In this document: piece by piece, positions 25,702 through 34,270 of the stretch
How positions within the stretch are numbered: the stretch's first letter is position 1
How the letters are laid out: every line of letters begins with the position of its first letter
Origin: Mycobacterium sp. GA-1199
GTDB taxonomy: Bacteria > Actinomycetota > Actinomycetes > Mycobacteriales > Mycobacteriaceae
NCBI RefSeq assembly: GCF_001500045.1
Contig: NZ_LQIX01000001.1
Location: 372,001 to 436,000 of the forward strand
Direction: 5' to 3'
Length of the DNA: 64,000 nucleotides
Made by a program: the position numbers and the translations under genes
Notes under the pieces: generated by a model
What the model saw: only the letters and a program-made list of their open reading frames with translations
What the model was told of the DNA's origin: nothing
Database searches by the model: none

Positions 25702-26745
25702 CTATTTACTAATAGCTTCGATCATCTGGCCGTTCCCGACCACCATCGCCACGTGACCGTCCCACACCGCAAGGTCGCCGGGCCGCAGGTCGCCCGGCGC
25801 GACGGGGACGCCGACGTCCTGCTCCTGGGCCAACCGCGGAAGGTTCAGTCCCGCTTCGGAATACGCCCACTGGGTGAGCCCGCTGCAGTCGAGGCCGACG
25901 CCCGGCGTGGTGCCGCCCCAGTCGTACGGCACTCCCAGCTGGGTCAGGGCATACCGAACAGCGCTCGCGGCCACCGCGTTCGGTGCGGTTGCCGTGCTGC
26001 CGTCCGGCAGCCGCACCGCCACGCCCTCGCCGAACCTCGCGGCATCAGGCGGCTCGGGGCGCGACCACTCGGCAATGTCGCGCACCAGCGAGCCGAGACC
26101 GCCCGTGCTCGCACCAGAACCCCCGGAGGAAGAACCGAGTCCACCGGCGCCCATCGGCAGTCCCGGACCACCACCACCGAACCCCGATGACGGCACCGTC
26201 GGGGCGGTGAACCCCGCGGGCGAGGTCGGCGCCGGCCCGGTCATCGGCGCTGACGATGCGGTGGGAAAGCCGGCGGCGTGCCCGTCCAGTTCGGCGCGCA
26301 ATTCGTCGACCACCGCGACGGCCTCCGCGAGTGAACGCCGCGCCTCGGCGACCAACTCCTCGGTCACCCCCGGGGAGTCGAGGAACGGCTCGAGCGCTGC
26401 CGCCCGCGTTTCGAAGGTGTCGACGATGTCGATCAGCCGTTCCCGAGCGCGCGCCACCGCGGCGCCTGCCGTCTCAGCCGCGGAACCGAGCCGCCCCACC
26501 CGCTCCGCGAGCTCATCGGTCCGCGTGACGGCCGCGGTGAACACGTCCGCCGCCGCATCGGCACCCGCGCCCGCCCAGTGCTGCGCCGCGCGGCCCCAGG
26601 TTTGGTCGACCGACGCCGACACCTCGCGCAGCGCGTTGTGCGCATCGCGCAGTGCGGTCGCGAGCTCGGTCGCCGAACCTGACCCGACCAGCGACTGGAC
26701 GTCCCGCAGGGGCGCCGTCAGCCCGGCGATCAACGCACTCGGCAT
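25702..26745 (-). CDS. NlpC/P60 cell-wall hydrolase, C-terminus replaced by island integration
   Basis: The 347-residue protein has an N-terminal helical, ESX-associated-type domain (residues 1-150), a Gly/Ser/Pro linker, and an NlpC/P60 domain at about 230-347 with catalytic Cys287 (GLDCSG) and His331 (DGHVAMV). It probably cleaves D-Glu-mDAP bonds in peptidoglycan stem peptides. The native tail of 26 residues after MIEA is replaced by ISK and a stop from the island; the lost piece is at 8330-8416. The catalytic residues are retained, so activity may survive. It follows a small ESX-type gene after three bases. Confidence 0.88.
   Translation of the reverse strand: MPSALIAGLTAPLRDVQSLVGSGSATELATALRDAHNALREVSASVDQTWGRAAQHWAGAGADAAADVFTAAVTRTDELAERVGRLGSAAETAGAAVARARERLIDIVDTFETRAAALEPFLDSPGVTEELVAEARRSLAEAVAVVDELRAELDGHAAGFPTASSAPMTGPAPTSPAGFTAPTVPSSGFGGGGPGLPMGAGGLGSSSGGSGASTGGLGSLVRDIAEWSRPEPPDAARFGEGVAVRLPDGSTATAPNAVAASAVRYALTQLGVPYDWGGTTPGVGLDCSGLTQWAYSEAGLNLPRLAQEQDVGVPVAPGDLRPGDLAVWDGHVAMVVGNGQMIEAISK
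25715..25719. other. Right attachment junction of the integrated island
   Basis: GCTTC at 25715-25719 matches 8412-8416. Host sequence (the NlpC/P60 body) lies to the right and island sequence to the left. The last three codons and stop of the truncated host gene are island DNA. Confidence 0.75.
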
Positions 26746-26748
26746 CGT

Positions 26749-27039
26749 CTACAGGCCGAACACCCGTGCGCCCGCGCGTTCGTCGGCGTCGTCGTAGGCG
26801 AGCGCCGTCCGGTAAGCGGCGTCACCGCTCGCCGAGGCCTGATCGCCCAGCGCGGCCACCATCCGGGCCTCACTCTCGACGGCGTCGGCCAGGGCTGCGA
26901 GGAACGGCCGGCCGACCGGACCGAACGCGGCGGCGGGTGTGTTGACCGCGGCCAGCTTCGAAGCGATCGTGGCCAGTTCGTCGGCATGCGCGGCGGTGGT
27001 CGCGGCCAGCGCCCGGACCGCGTCGGTGTCAGCGTGCAT
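26749..27039 (-). CDS. Small ESX-type (EspC-like) protein paired with NlpC/P60
   Basis: The 96-residue helical protein (MHADTDAVRALAATTAAHAD, then RPFLAALADAVESEARMVA) resembles EspC-family or WXG100-like ESX-associated proteins and has no signal peptide. The ATG at 27039 is chosen because the sequence upstream of it is not coding-like. Its stop lies three bases before the NlpC/P60 start, so the pair is an operon. It may aid export of the hydrolase, which has a similar N-terminal domain. Confidence 0.7.
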   Translation of the reverse strand: MHADTDAVRALAATTAAHADELATIASKLAAVNTPAAAFGPVGRPFLAALADAVESEARMVAALGDQASASGDAAYRTALAYDDADERAGARVFGL

Positions 27040-27089
27040 ATGGAGTAGGACGCGGCGCGGCGACCCTCGGTTCCCGCTAGGGTCGCCCC

Positions 27090-27713
27090 ATGGATGTGCG
27101 CGTGGTCGATCACCCGCTGGCGGCCGCACGACTGACCACTCTGCGCGACGAGAACACCGACAACGCCGCCTTCCGGGCGGCACTTCGCGATCTGACGCTG
27201 ATGCTGGTGTACGAGGCCACCCGCGACGCCGCAGTCGAGACCGTGCCCGTGCGCACCCCGCTCGCCGAGACGACCGGCTGCCAGCTGGCCAACCCGCCGT
27301 TGCTCGTACCGGTGTTACGCGCCGGCCTCGGGATGGTGGACCAGGCACACGCGTTGATACCCGAGGCGCGTGTGGGCTTCGTCGGCGTCGCACGCGACGA
27401 GGAAACGCACGAGCCGACACCGTATCTGGAGTCGCTGCCCGCGGATTTGAGCACGCAGCCGGTGATCGTGCTCGACCCGATGCTGGCGACGGGCGGCTCG
27501 ATGGTGCACACCGTCGAACTGCTGTATGACCGCAGCGCCGTTGACATCACGGCGGTTTGCGTCGTTGTGGCCCCCGAAGGCCTTGCCGCACTGGAGAAGG
27601 CGGCACCGAACATCAGGCTGGTCACCGCGACCATCGACGAATGCCTCAACGACATCGCCTACATCGTGCCGGGCCTCGGCGACGCCGGGGACCGCCAATT
27701 CGGCCCGCGTTAG
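27090..27713 (+). CDS. upp: Uracil phosphoribosyltransferase
   Basis: It makes UMP from uracil and PRPP in pyrimidine salvage. The 207-residue protein shows the conserved [13 protein letters not shown] segment near residue 74, the PRPP-binding loop [14 protein letters not shown] near residue 126, and the C-terminal uracil-binding [12 protein letters not shown]. Its stop overlaps the stop of convergent pmmB by a few bases (TTAG). Confidence 0.95.
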   Translation: MDVRVVDHPLAAARLTTLRDENTDNAAFRAALRDLTLMLVYEATRDAAVETVPVRTPLAETTGCQLANPPLLVPVLRAGLGMVDQAHALIPEARVGFVGVARDEETHEPTPYLESLPADLSTQPVIVLDPMLATGGSMVHTVELLYDRSAVDITAVCVVVAPEGLAALEKAAPNIRLVTATIDECLNDIAYIVPGLGDAGDRQFGPR

Positions 27714-29338
27714 AGCCGCCCGGCGACCTCGCGCAGCTCGTCCTGCACGCGCTGTGCCCGCTCCCGGGCGGCGGCCAGATCGTTGACCTCGCTACAGCGA
27801 ACCTCGATGTAGGACTTCACCTTGGGCTCGGTGCCGGAGGGACGCACGACCATCCGCACCCAGACGTCGTCGTCGCCTCCGGTCATGACCACTGCGTCGG
27901 TGCCCTCGTCGGGCAGCAGATCGGTGACGGTCACCTCGTATCCGGCGAGGCGCTCGGGTGGTGTGTCCCGCAGTCGTTTCATCACCGCGGCGGCCTCGTG
28001 GGTGTCCTCCACGAGTCGCGACACCGCGGTCGTGGTGTGCACACCATGGCGGCGGGCCAGGTCGTCGAGCGCATCGACCAGCGTGTGCCCGCGGTCGCGC
28101 AGCGCGACGATCAGATCGCAGATCAACACCGCCGCGCTGATGCCGTCCTTGTCCCGGACCGCGGACGGATCGACGCAGTGCCCGATCGCCTCCTCATAGG
28201 CGTACACCAGTGTGCAGCCGGGTAGGTCGACGTCGGCGCGTGACAGCCACTTGAAGCCGGTGGGTGTCTCGACGTGCCGCGCTCCGTGCTCACGAGCGAT
28301 CGCCGAGAGCACGCGCGATGACACCAGGGTGCTGGCCACGACCGTCGTCTCCATCACCGGTCCGGGCTCTATCTGCGAGAGTATGAAATCGCCGAGCAGC
28401 CAACCCGTTTCGTCGCCGGACAGCATGCGCCACCCATCGGGCGTGGGAACGCCGACCGCACATCGGTCGGCGTCGGGATCCAGTGCTATTGCGACGTCGG
28501 CGTCGACGTCGGCCGCCAGTCTCAGGACGGCTTCGACCGCCTCGGGTTCCTCGGGATTGGCCGTGGAGACGGTGGGGAAGTCGGGGTCGGGTGCGAACTG
28601 CTCGTCGACGACATGCACGTCGGGCAGGCCGGCGCGCACGAACGCGTCGAGCGCGAACTCCCCACCCACACCGTGCAGAGGAGTGAACGCGATCCGGACC
28701 GCGCCGTGGGTGTGCCGGAGAGTGGCCGCGCGTTCGACATAGCGCTGTATTTCGTCGACGCCACCGGGGGTGACCTCCTGTCGGGGGATCTCGTCGGCGT
28801 GCGGCGCCTCGGCCATGGCCGCCTCGATCTCGCGATCGGTGGGCGAGTTGATCGGGAAGCCGCCGCCGAAGAACACCTTGAACCCGTTGTCGGACGGCGG
28901 GTTGTGCGAGGCGGTGATCTGGATGCCGGCCGCAGCGGGGCGATGGCGCACGGCGAACGCGAGGGTGGGCGTGGGTACGGCGGTGAGGAACAAGGTTACG
29001 GGAAAGCCCTGCGCGGCAAGCACTTCAGCGGCTGCCAGGGCGAAGTCGTCAGACCCGTGCCGGGCGTCACGGCCGACGATCACGTCCTGGCCGGCCAGGC
29101 CTCCATCCTTGAGCACCTTGGCCACCGCCCAGCTGGCCCGCAGCACCACGGCAAGGTTCATCCCGCCGGGGCCTGCCCGTAACGGCCCGCGCAGTCCGGC
29201 GGTGCCGAACGTCAAGGGGTGTGCGAACAGCTGCTCGAGCTCTTCTCCGGAACACTCCGAGAGCTCGGCGGCGGTCTTGGGATCCGGGTCGTGAGAGATC
29301 CACTCCTGCGCGGTGTTTGTGGCCGGCGACACAGACAT
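27710..29338 (-). CDS. pmmB: Phosphomannomutase/phosphoglucomutase family protein
   Basis: This 542-residue alpha-D-phosphohexomutase interconverts 1- and 6-phosphate sugars; at this locus it may also act on pentose-phosphates released by nucleoside phosphorylases. Visible motifs are the phosphoserine loop [13 protein letters not shown] near residue 143, the metal-binding DPDADRC near 290, the sugar-binding EEAIG near 382, and the phosphate-binding RPSGTEPK near 496. It is followed by no gene on its strand and lies 49 bases from the purine nucleoside phosphorylase end. Confidence 0.93.
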   Translation of the reverse strand: MSVSPATNTAQEWISHDPDPKTAAELSECSGEELEQLFAHPLTFGTAGLRGPLRAGPGGMNLAVVLRASWAVAKVLKDGGLAGQDVIVGRDARHGSDDFALAAAEVLAAQGFPVTLFLTAVPTPTLAFAVRHRPAAAGIQITASHNPPSDNGFKVFFGGGFPINSPTDREIEAAMAEAPHADEIPRQEVTPGGVDEIQRYVERAATLRHTHGAVRIAFTPLHGVGGEFALDAFVRAGLPDVHVVDEQFAPDPDFPTVSTANPEEPEAVEAVLRLAADVDADVAIALDPDADRCAVGVPTPDGWRMLSGDETGWLLGDFILSQIEPGPVMETTVVASTLVSSRVLSAIAREHGARHVETPTGFKWLSRADVDLPGCTLVYAYEEAIGHCVDPSAVRDKDGISAAVLICDLIVALRDRGHTLVDALDDLARRHGVHTTTAVSRLVEDTHEAAAVMKRLRDTPPERLAGYEVTVTDLLPDEGTDAVVMTGGDDDVWVRMVVRPSGTEPKVKSYIEVRCSEVNDLAAARERAQRVQDELREVAGRL

Positions 29339-29387
29339 GCGGGTAGTGTGCCCAATTTCGGAGCCGCGTATTCCGGCGACTTCGACC

Positions 29388-30182
29388 TCAGAGCCGGGCG
29401 ATGACCGCGGCGAGGAGGGCGCCCATCCGCGTCGCGGACTGCCGCCCCGCCTCCAGCACCTCCTCGTGGTTCAGCGGCTCTCCGGTCATCCCCGCCGCGA
29501 GGTTCGTCACCAGCGAGACGCCCAGCACCTGGGCACCGGCTTCGCGGGCGGCGATGGTCTCGTGCACCGTCGACATGCCGACGAGGTCGGCGCCCACCGT
29601 GCGCAGCATCCGGATCTCGGCGGGCGTCTCGTACTGCGGCCCCGGTAGGCCGGCATAGACCCCGTCGACGAGCGTCGGGTCGATCTCGCGGGCGAGCTCA
29701 CGCAGGCGCGGTGAGTACGCGTCGACCATGTCGACGAACCGCGCACCCACCAGCGGTGAGCGGCCGGTCAGGTTGAGGTGATCGCTGATCAGCACGGGCT
29801 GTCCGACGGTGAAGTCCTCGCGCAACCCACCCGCGGCGTTGGTCACCACGACCGTGTGCACACCGCAGGCGCAGGCGGCGCGGACCGGATGCACGACATG
29901 ACGCAGGTCGTGCCCCTCGTAGGGGTGGATGCGGCCCACGAAGACCAGCACACGGTGCTCGGCGATGCGCATCGACAACACCTGGCCGCCGTGCCCTTCG
30001 GCGGTCGGCGGCGTGAAACCCGGCAACTCCGCGACCGGAACCACGGCGACCGGATCACCTAGCCGTTGCGCCGCCGGCGCCCAGCCCGAACCGAGCACGA
30101 CCGCGACGTCATGGCGCTCGACGCCGGTGCGCTCGGCGAGCGCTTCGGCCGATTCGGCGGCCACTGCCTGGGCATCGGTCAC
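29388..30182 (-). CDS. deoD: Purine nucleoside phosphorylase
   Basis: It cleaves purine nucleosides with phosphate to base and ribose-1-phosphate. The 264-residue length fits the trimeric PNP class. Motifs visible are VVLGSGWAP (phosphate-binding), [20 protein letters not shown], and [25 protein letters not shown]. The GTG at 30182 starts [11 protein letters not shown]; the much longer open frame upstream is antisense to amiB1. Together with pmmB and upp it forms the nucleoside salvage block. Confidence 0.93.
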   Translation of the reverse strand: MTDAQAVAAESAEALAERTGVERHDVAVVLGSGWAPAAQRLGDPVAVVPVAELPGFTPPTAEGHGGQVLSMRIAEHRVLVFVGRIHPYEGHDLRHVVHPVRAACACGVHTVVVTNAAGGLREDFTVGQPVLISDHLNLTGRSPLVGARFVDMVDAYSPRLRELAREIDPTLVDGVYAGLPGPQYETPAEIRMLRTVGADLVGMSTVHETIAAREAGAQVLGVSLVTNLAAGMTGEPLNHEEVLEAGRQSATRMGALLAAVIARL

Positions 30183-30252
30183 AGTGGGCGAGCTTATCTG
30201 TCGGACCCCGACGCCCGGCCCCGATGAGATGGCGCAGTGAGATACTGCCAAG

Positions 30253-31434
30253 ATGCCAGCACTCACCGCGTCGGACGCCGTCGAAGACGCCGTCCGCCGA
30301 CGCCGTGACGACCTGGTCGAACTTTCGCATTCCATCCACGCCGAGCCCGAACTCGCGTTCGCCGAACACCGCAGCTGCGCGAAGACGCAGGCGTTGGTCG
30401 CCGAGTACGGATTCAAGGTCTCGCAGGCGCCCGCGGGGCTCGAGACGGCGTTTCGGGCCGAATACGGCAGCGGGCCGCTGGTCATCGGCGTCTGCGCCGA
30501 ATACGACGCGCTGCCCGGTATCGGGCACGCCTGTGGGCACAACATCATCGCTGCGTCCGCCGTCGGCACCGCCTTGGCTCTGGCGGAGGTGGCCGACCGA
30601 CTGGGATTGACGGTGGTGCTTCTCGGCACGCCTGCCGAGGAGGCAGGCGGCGGGAAGGTGCTGCTGCTGAACGCGGGCGCGTTCGACGACATCGCCGCCT
30701 CGGTGATGCTGCACCCCGGTCCGCTAGACATCGCCGCCGCGCGGTCGCTGGCGCTGTCGCAGGTCGCCGTCCGGTACGAGGGCAGGGAGGCCCACGCCGC
30801 CGTCGCGCCTTACCTCGGCATCAACGCCGTCGACGCGATCACCGTCGCGCAGGTGGCGATCGGGCTGCTACGCCAGCAGATGGCGCCGGGCCAGATGGCG
30901 CACGGCATCGTGACCGACGGCGGCCAGGCCACCAACGTCATCCCGGCACGCGCCGAGATGCAGTACACGATGCGGGCCAACGACGCCGCCTCGCTGCGCG
31001 AACTCGAACAGCGGATGGCGGACTGCTTTTTGGCCGGGGCGGTGGCCACCGGTTGCGGGCACGACGTCACCGAGACCGAACCCAGCTACCACGAATTGAC
31101 TCCGGACACCTGGCTGGCCGAGACGTTCCGCGCGGAGATGCAGCGGATGGGCCGCGAGCCGGTTTCTCCCGAACTGGAGGCGGCGTTGCCACTGGGCAGC
31201 ACCGACATGGGCAACGTCACGCAGGTGATGCCCGGAATCCATCCGATCGTCGGCATCGACGCGGGCGGCGCGTCGGTCCACCAACCCGCGTTCACCGAGG
31301 CCGCCGCGAGCCCTAGCGCCGACAAAGCGGTGGTCGAGGGCGCGGTCATGCTTGCGCGCACGGTGGTGCGGTTGGCGGAGACGCCCGGCGAACGCGACCG
31401 GGTGCTGGAACTACAGGCGAGGCGGGCGTCATGA
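30253..31434 (+). CDS. amiB1: M20-family amidohydrolase AmiB1
   Basis: This 393-residue zinc metallo-amidase/aminoacylase is of the M20D type. The metal-binding signatures are [16 protein letters not shown] near residue 82 and [11 protein letters not shown] near 127, with a dimerisation domain in the middle (residues 175-285). The physiological substrate is unknown; N-acyl amino acids or peptidoglycan-derived compounds are usual guesses. It overlaps amiA1 by four bases (ATGA). Confidence 0.9.
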   Translation: MPALTASDAVEDAVRRRRDDLVELSHSIHAEPELAFAEHRSCAKTQALVAEYGFKVSQAPAGLETAFRAEYGSGPLVIGVCAEYDALPGIGHACGHNIIAASAVGTALALAEVADRLGLTVVLLGTPAEEAGGGKVLLLNAGAFDDIAASVMLHPGPLDIAAARSLALSQVAVRYEGREAHAAVAPYLGINAVDAITVAQVAIGLLRQQMAPGQMAHGIVTDGGQATNVIPARAEMQYTMRANDAASLRELEQRMADCFLAGAVATGCGHDVTETEPSYHELTPDTWLAETFRAEMQRMGREPVSPELEAALPLGSTDMGNVTQVMPGIHPIVGIDAGGASVHQPAFTEAAASPSADKAVVEGAVMLARTVVRLAETPGERDRVLELQARRAS

Positions 31435-32603
31435 GTGTGCTGCCCCACGCTGCCGCTCGCTGGCTGTCGGCCCACTTCGACGACCTCGTCGAGTGGCGCC
31501 GCCACATCCACATGCACCCGGAGTTGGGGCGACAGGAGTTCGCCACCACGCAGTTCGTCGCATCGCGGCTGGCCGACGCGGGCCTGAACCCGAAGGTGTT
31601 GCCCGGTGGCACCGGCCTGACGTGCGACTTCGGACCCGAGCAGGAGCCGCGGATCGCGCTGCGCGCCGATATGGACGCATTGCCGATGGCCGACCGCACC
31701 GGCGCCCCGTACGCGTCGTTGGTGCCGGGGGTCTCACACGCCTGCGGACACGATGCGCACACCGCGATCCTGCTGGGCACCGCGTTGGCGTTGGCGTCGG
31801 TGCCCGAACTTCCCGTCGGGGTGCGGCTGATCTTTCAGGCCGCCGAGGAGCTGATGCCGGGCGGCGCGATCGACGCGATCGCTGCGGGCGCACTGTCGGG
31901 GGTCTCGCGGATCTTTGCGTTGCACTGCGACCCGCGGCTGGCGGTGGGAAAGGTGGCGATGCGGCCCGGGCCCATCACGTCGGCCGCCGATCAGCTCGAG
32001 GTGACGCTGCATTCGCCTGGCGGTCACACCTCGCGGCCGCATCTCACCGGCGACCTCGTCTACGGGCTCGGCACGTTGATCACCGGGGTGCCGGGCGTGC
32101 TGTCGCGCCGCATCGATCCGCGCAACAGCACCGTGATGGTGTGGGGCGCGGTGAACGCGGGCGTCGCCGCGAACGCGATCCCGCAGACCGGGACGTTGGC
32201 GGGCACCATCCGGACCGCGAGCCGCGACACCTGGGAAACGCTCGAAACGATTGTGCAGGAGATCATTTCGTCGCTGTTGGCGCCGCTGCACATCGAGTAC
32301 ACGGTGCAGTACCGTCGCGGTGTGCCACCGGTGGTCAACGAGGAGATCTCGACCCGCATCCTCACCCACGCGATCGAAGCGATCGGCCCCGACGTGCTGG
32401 CCGACACTCGGCAGTCCGGTGGCGGCGAGGACTTCTCGTGGTACCTGGAGGAAGTGCCCGGAGCCATGGCCCGGTTGGGAGTGTGGACGGGTCGAGGCCC
32501 CCAACTGGATTTGCATCAGCCGACGTTCGACCTCGACGAGCGGGCGCTCGCGGTCGGAGTGCGGGTCCTGGTCAACATCATCGACCAGGCCGCCGCGTTC
32601 TAA
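31431..32603 (+). CDS. amiA1: M20-family amidohydrolase AmiA1
   Basis: This 390-residue paralogue of the upstream gene has RADMDALPM near residue 79, SHACGHDAHTA near 102, and QAAEELMPGGA near 134, all typical of metal-dependent aminoacylase/hippurate-hydrolase-like enzymes. The C-terminal GGGEDFSWYLEEVPG supplies further active-site residues. The start overlaps the amiB1 stop, so the two enzymes are made together and may form heteromers or act on related substrates. Confidence 0.92.
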   Translation: MSVLPHAAARWLSAHFDDLVEWRRHIHMHPELGRQEFATTQFVASRLADAGLNPKVLPGGTGLTCDFGPEQEPRIALRADMDALPMADRTGAPYASLVPGVSHACGHDAHTAILLGTALALASVPELPVGVRLIFQAAEELMPGGAIDAIAAGALSGVSRIFALHCDPRLAVGKVAMRPGPITSAADQLEVTLHSPGGHTSRPHLTGDLVYGLGTLITGVPGVLSRRIDPRNSTVMVWGAVNAGVAANAIPQTGTLAGTIRTASRDTWETLETIVQEIISSLLAPLHIEYTVQYRRGVPPVVNEEISTRILTHAIEAIGPDVLADTRQSGGGEDFSWYLEEVPGAMARLGVWTGRGPQLDLHQPTFDLDERALAVGVRVLVNIIDQAAAF

Positions 32604-32607
32604 CTGC

Positions 32608-32670
32608 CGCGAGCGACCGTGTTTGCCCCGCGACACGCCGCGATGACCGGGCAATGGGCGGTCGCTCGCG
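32608..32670. repeat. Hairpin of the GCGAGCGACC family
   Basis: Twelve-base inverted arms at 32608-32619 and 32659-32670 enclose a loop with CGACACGCCG. The arms match the hairpin at 5378-5440. Here it sits between two genes reading the same way, so it may terminate the amiB1-amiA1 transcript. Confidence 0.55.
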
Positions 32671-32756
32671 CGCGTTGATTGTCCCCAAACCGCACTTCAT
32701 CCACATTCGCGTGCGACGCCCGCGGCCGGTCGTCCTCGGTCGTCGACGATCGGCGT

Positions 32757-33644
32757 GTGAACCCAGAGTTGCTGCGACTTTTCAGCGCCCAGGCAGGACT
32801 GGCGACCAGCGGCCAGATTCTGCAACACATGACGAGACGGGGCTTCGAGGCGGCGCTCGAAACCGGCCCACTGCAACGACTCTGGCCGGGCGTCTACTGC
32901 TTGGAGGAACCGGACGACATCTTGCGGCTGCGGGGACTGGACTTCCGCTGCGGAAGGCCGGTCGCTGCGTGTCTTCACACCGCGGCGGCGATGTACGGCT
33001 TCGATACGGCGGAGCCGGCCGATCTCCATGTGCTCAGCCCACCGGGGTCACGGTTGCGGTCGACCGACGGGCTGGTGGTACACCGTCGTGAGGGTGCGCC
33101 GCTGACCGTCGTCAACGGCAGGCCGGCAACGACGCCGGCTTGGACCGCCGTGGAGGTGGCCCGGTCGCAACGCCGGCCCAGGGCGCTGGCCACCTTGGAC
33201 GCCGCGCTCCGAAGCGGCTCCTGCAGTCGAACCGAGTTGTGGCGTGCCGCCGTCGCCCAGGCCGGACGGCGCGGAATCGTCGTCGTCCGGGAGTTGATCG
33301 CCCTGGCCGATGCCCGCTCGGAATCGCCGATGGAGAGCGAAGCGCGGCTGGCGATGATCGACGGTGGCCTGCCGACACCGGAGTTGCAGTATGCGGTCGT
33401 CGACGGAAACGGGGAGGTGCGTCGCCTGGACTTCGCGTGGCCCGACGTGCACGTGGCCGTCGAGTACGACGGCGTCGACTGGCACAGCGACCCCGAGGCC
33501 ATGCGGCGTGACCGCAGGCGTGCAGCCGCTCTGCTGGATGTCGGCTGGACGGTGATAGCGATCGTTTACGACGATGTCCGTCATCGGCAGTGGCAGTTCG
33601 TCGACCGCATCGACCGACAGCTTCGTCGCGCTCGCGCGGCGTGA
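32757..33644 (+). CDS. AbiEi-like/DUF559-type protein with endonuclease-like C-terminus
   Basis: The 295-residue protein has an N-terminal winged-helix-like region of the AbiEi antitoxin type (LLRLFSAQAGLATSGQILQ, then LWPGVYCL). The C-terminal part resembles Vsr/DUF559-type nuclease folds (RLDFAWPDVHVAVEYDGVDWH, then RRDRRRAAALLDVGWTVI). The GTG at 32757 is chosen by similarity of the second mycobacterial copy at 52.8 kb. No toxin partner is adjacent. Such orphan proteins are numerous in mycobacteria and their role is unknown. Confidence 0.75.
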   Translation: MNPELLRLFSAQAGLATSGQILQHMTRRGFEAALETGPLQRLWPGVYCLEEPDDILRLRGLDFRCGRPVAACLHTAAAMYGFDTAEPADLHVLSPPGSRLRSTDGLVVHRREGAPLTVVNGRPATTPAWTAVEVARSQRRPRALATLDAALRSGSCSRTELWRAAVAQAGRRGIVVVRELIALADARSESPMESEARLAMIDGGLPTPELQYAVVDGNGEVRRLDFAWPDVHVAVEYDGVDWHSDPEAMRRDRRRAAALLDVGWTVIAIVYDDVRHRQWQFVDRIDRQLRRARAA

Positions 33645-33699
33645 GCGACCGCAAATTGTCCGCGAGAAACGGCGTGTCGGCGGACAGACGCGGTCGCTC
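33643..33699. terminator. Hairpin between convergent genes (GAGCGACCGC family)
   Basis: Ten-base arms at 33643-33652 and 33690-33699, with an inner TGTCCGC/GCGGACA pair, lie between convergent gene ends. The loop holds CGGCGTGTCG, the reverse complement of the loop motif in the other family members. It is a likely bidirectional terminator. Confidence 0.55.
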
Positions 33700-33731
33700 G
33701 CGGCACCAAGGCTCGCGGCACAGAGGAGAGG

Positions 33732-34205
33732 CTAGGACCCCGGTCCGATGTTGAGTGCGGGTCGAGTGCGCAGATGGTGCACGTACTCGGCTGGCGCACC
33801 TGCGATTTCGGCGGCGTCGGCCATCACCCCGAGATAGCGCGCCGACGGCAGACCGCCCTCCCACGCGTCGACCACGTACAGCCAGGCGAGCACGGGCTCG
33901 AAGTCGGTGTCCGACGAGATGCGATGCACCCGGCAGCGGATCTTCTTGTGGAAACCGAGTTCCGAGCCCTCCCAGCGGTCCAGGTTGGCCTCGTCGTCCT
34001 TGGTCATGTCGTAGAGCACGACGAAGACCTTCGACGTCGGATCCTCGACGACGGTGGCGAGCGCACCCTCCCAGCCGATGTCCTCCCCGCCGAACGTCAG
34101 ACGCCAGCCGTACAGCCAGCCCGTTCCCGCCATCGGAGAATGAGGTGCGCGCTGCAACATCTGCTCCGGATGCATGTTCGATCCGTAGGCGGCGTAGAGC
34201 GGCAC
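33732..34205 (-). CDS. Gamma-glutamylcyclotransferase-fold protein (Rv3304 type)
   Basis: The 157-residue protein starts with MPLYAAYGSNMHPEQM, the YGSN loop of the GGCT/butirosin-H fold, and contains LYDMTKDDEANLDRWEGSEL with the expected acidic residue. The family includes gamma-glutamyl amine and peptide cyclotransferases, but the substrate of mycobacterial members is not known to me. It is divergent from lpdA by about 65 bases, as in M. tuberculosis from memory. Confidence 0.82.
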   Translation of the reverse strand: MPLYAAYGSNMHPEQMLQRAPHSPMAGTGWLYGWRLTFGGEDIGWEGALATVVEDPTSKVFVVLYDMTKDDEANLDRWEGSELGFHKKIRCRVHRISSDTDFEPVLAWLYVVDAWEGGLPSARYLGVMADAAEIAGAPAEYVHHLRTRPALNIGPGS

Positions 34206-34270
34206 CCAGAAAGACTAAGCGTTCGCGCGCCGCGTGGGCGATCGACCTCCCGCTTCGTTAGGTTGGGGGC

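Larger units (their letters stand above)
8412..25719. mobile_element. 17.3-kb integrative genomic island with serine integrase
   Basis: The island is bounded by GCTTC cores inside a split NlpC/P60 gene, and a large serine integrase lies immediately inside the right end. Cargo in order: an EspC-like/hydrolase/lipoprotein cassette, a TIR-Tudor protein, a small serine recombinase with a res-like site, a type I restriction-modification operon, two DUF732 exported proteins, small ORFs, and a four-gene control operon. No phage structural, lysis or conjugation genes are visible, so it is more like an integrative plasmid-type or satellite element than an intact prophage. Confidence 0.88.

Noticed and set aside
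8412..25719. The island as a prophage
   Set aside because: No capsid, tail, terminase, portal or lysis genes are visible; only an integrase is shared with phages.
32757..33644. A complete type IV toxin-antitoxin pair
   Set aside because: The neighbouring genes are an amidohydrolase and a cyclotransferase-fold protein; no AbiEii-type nucleotidyltransferase is present.
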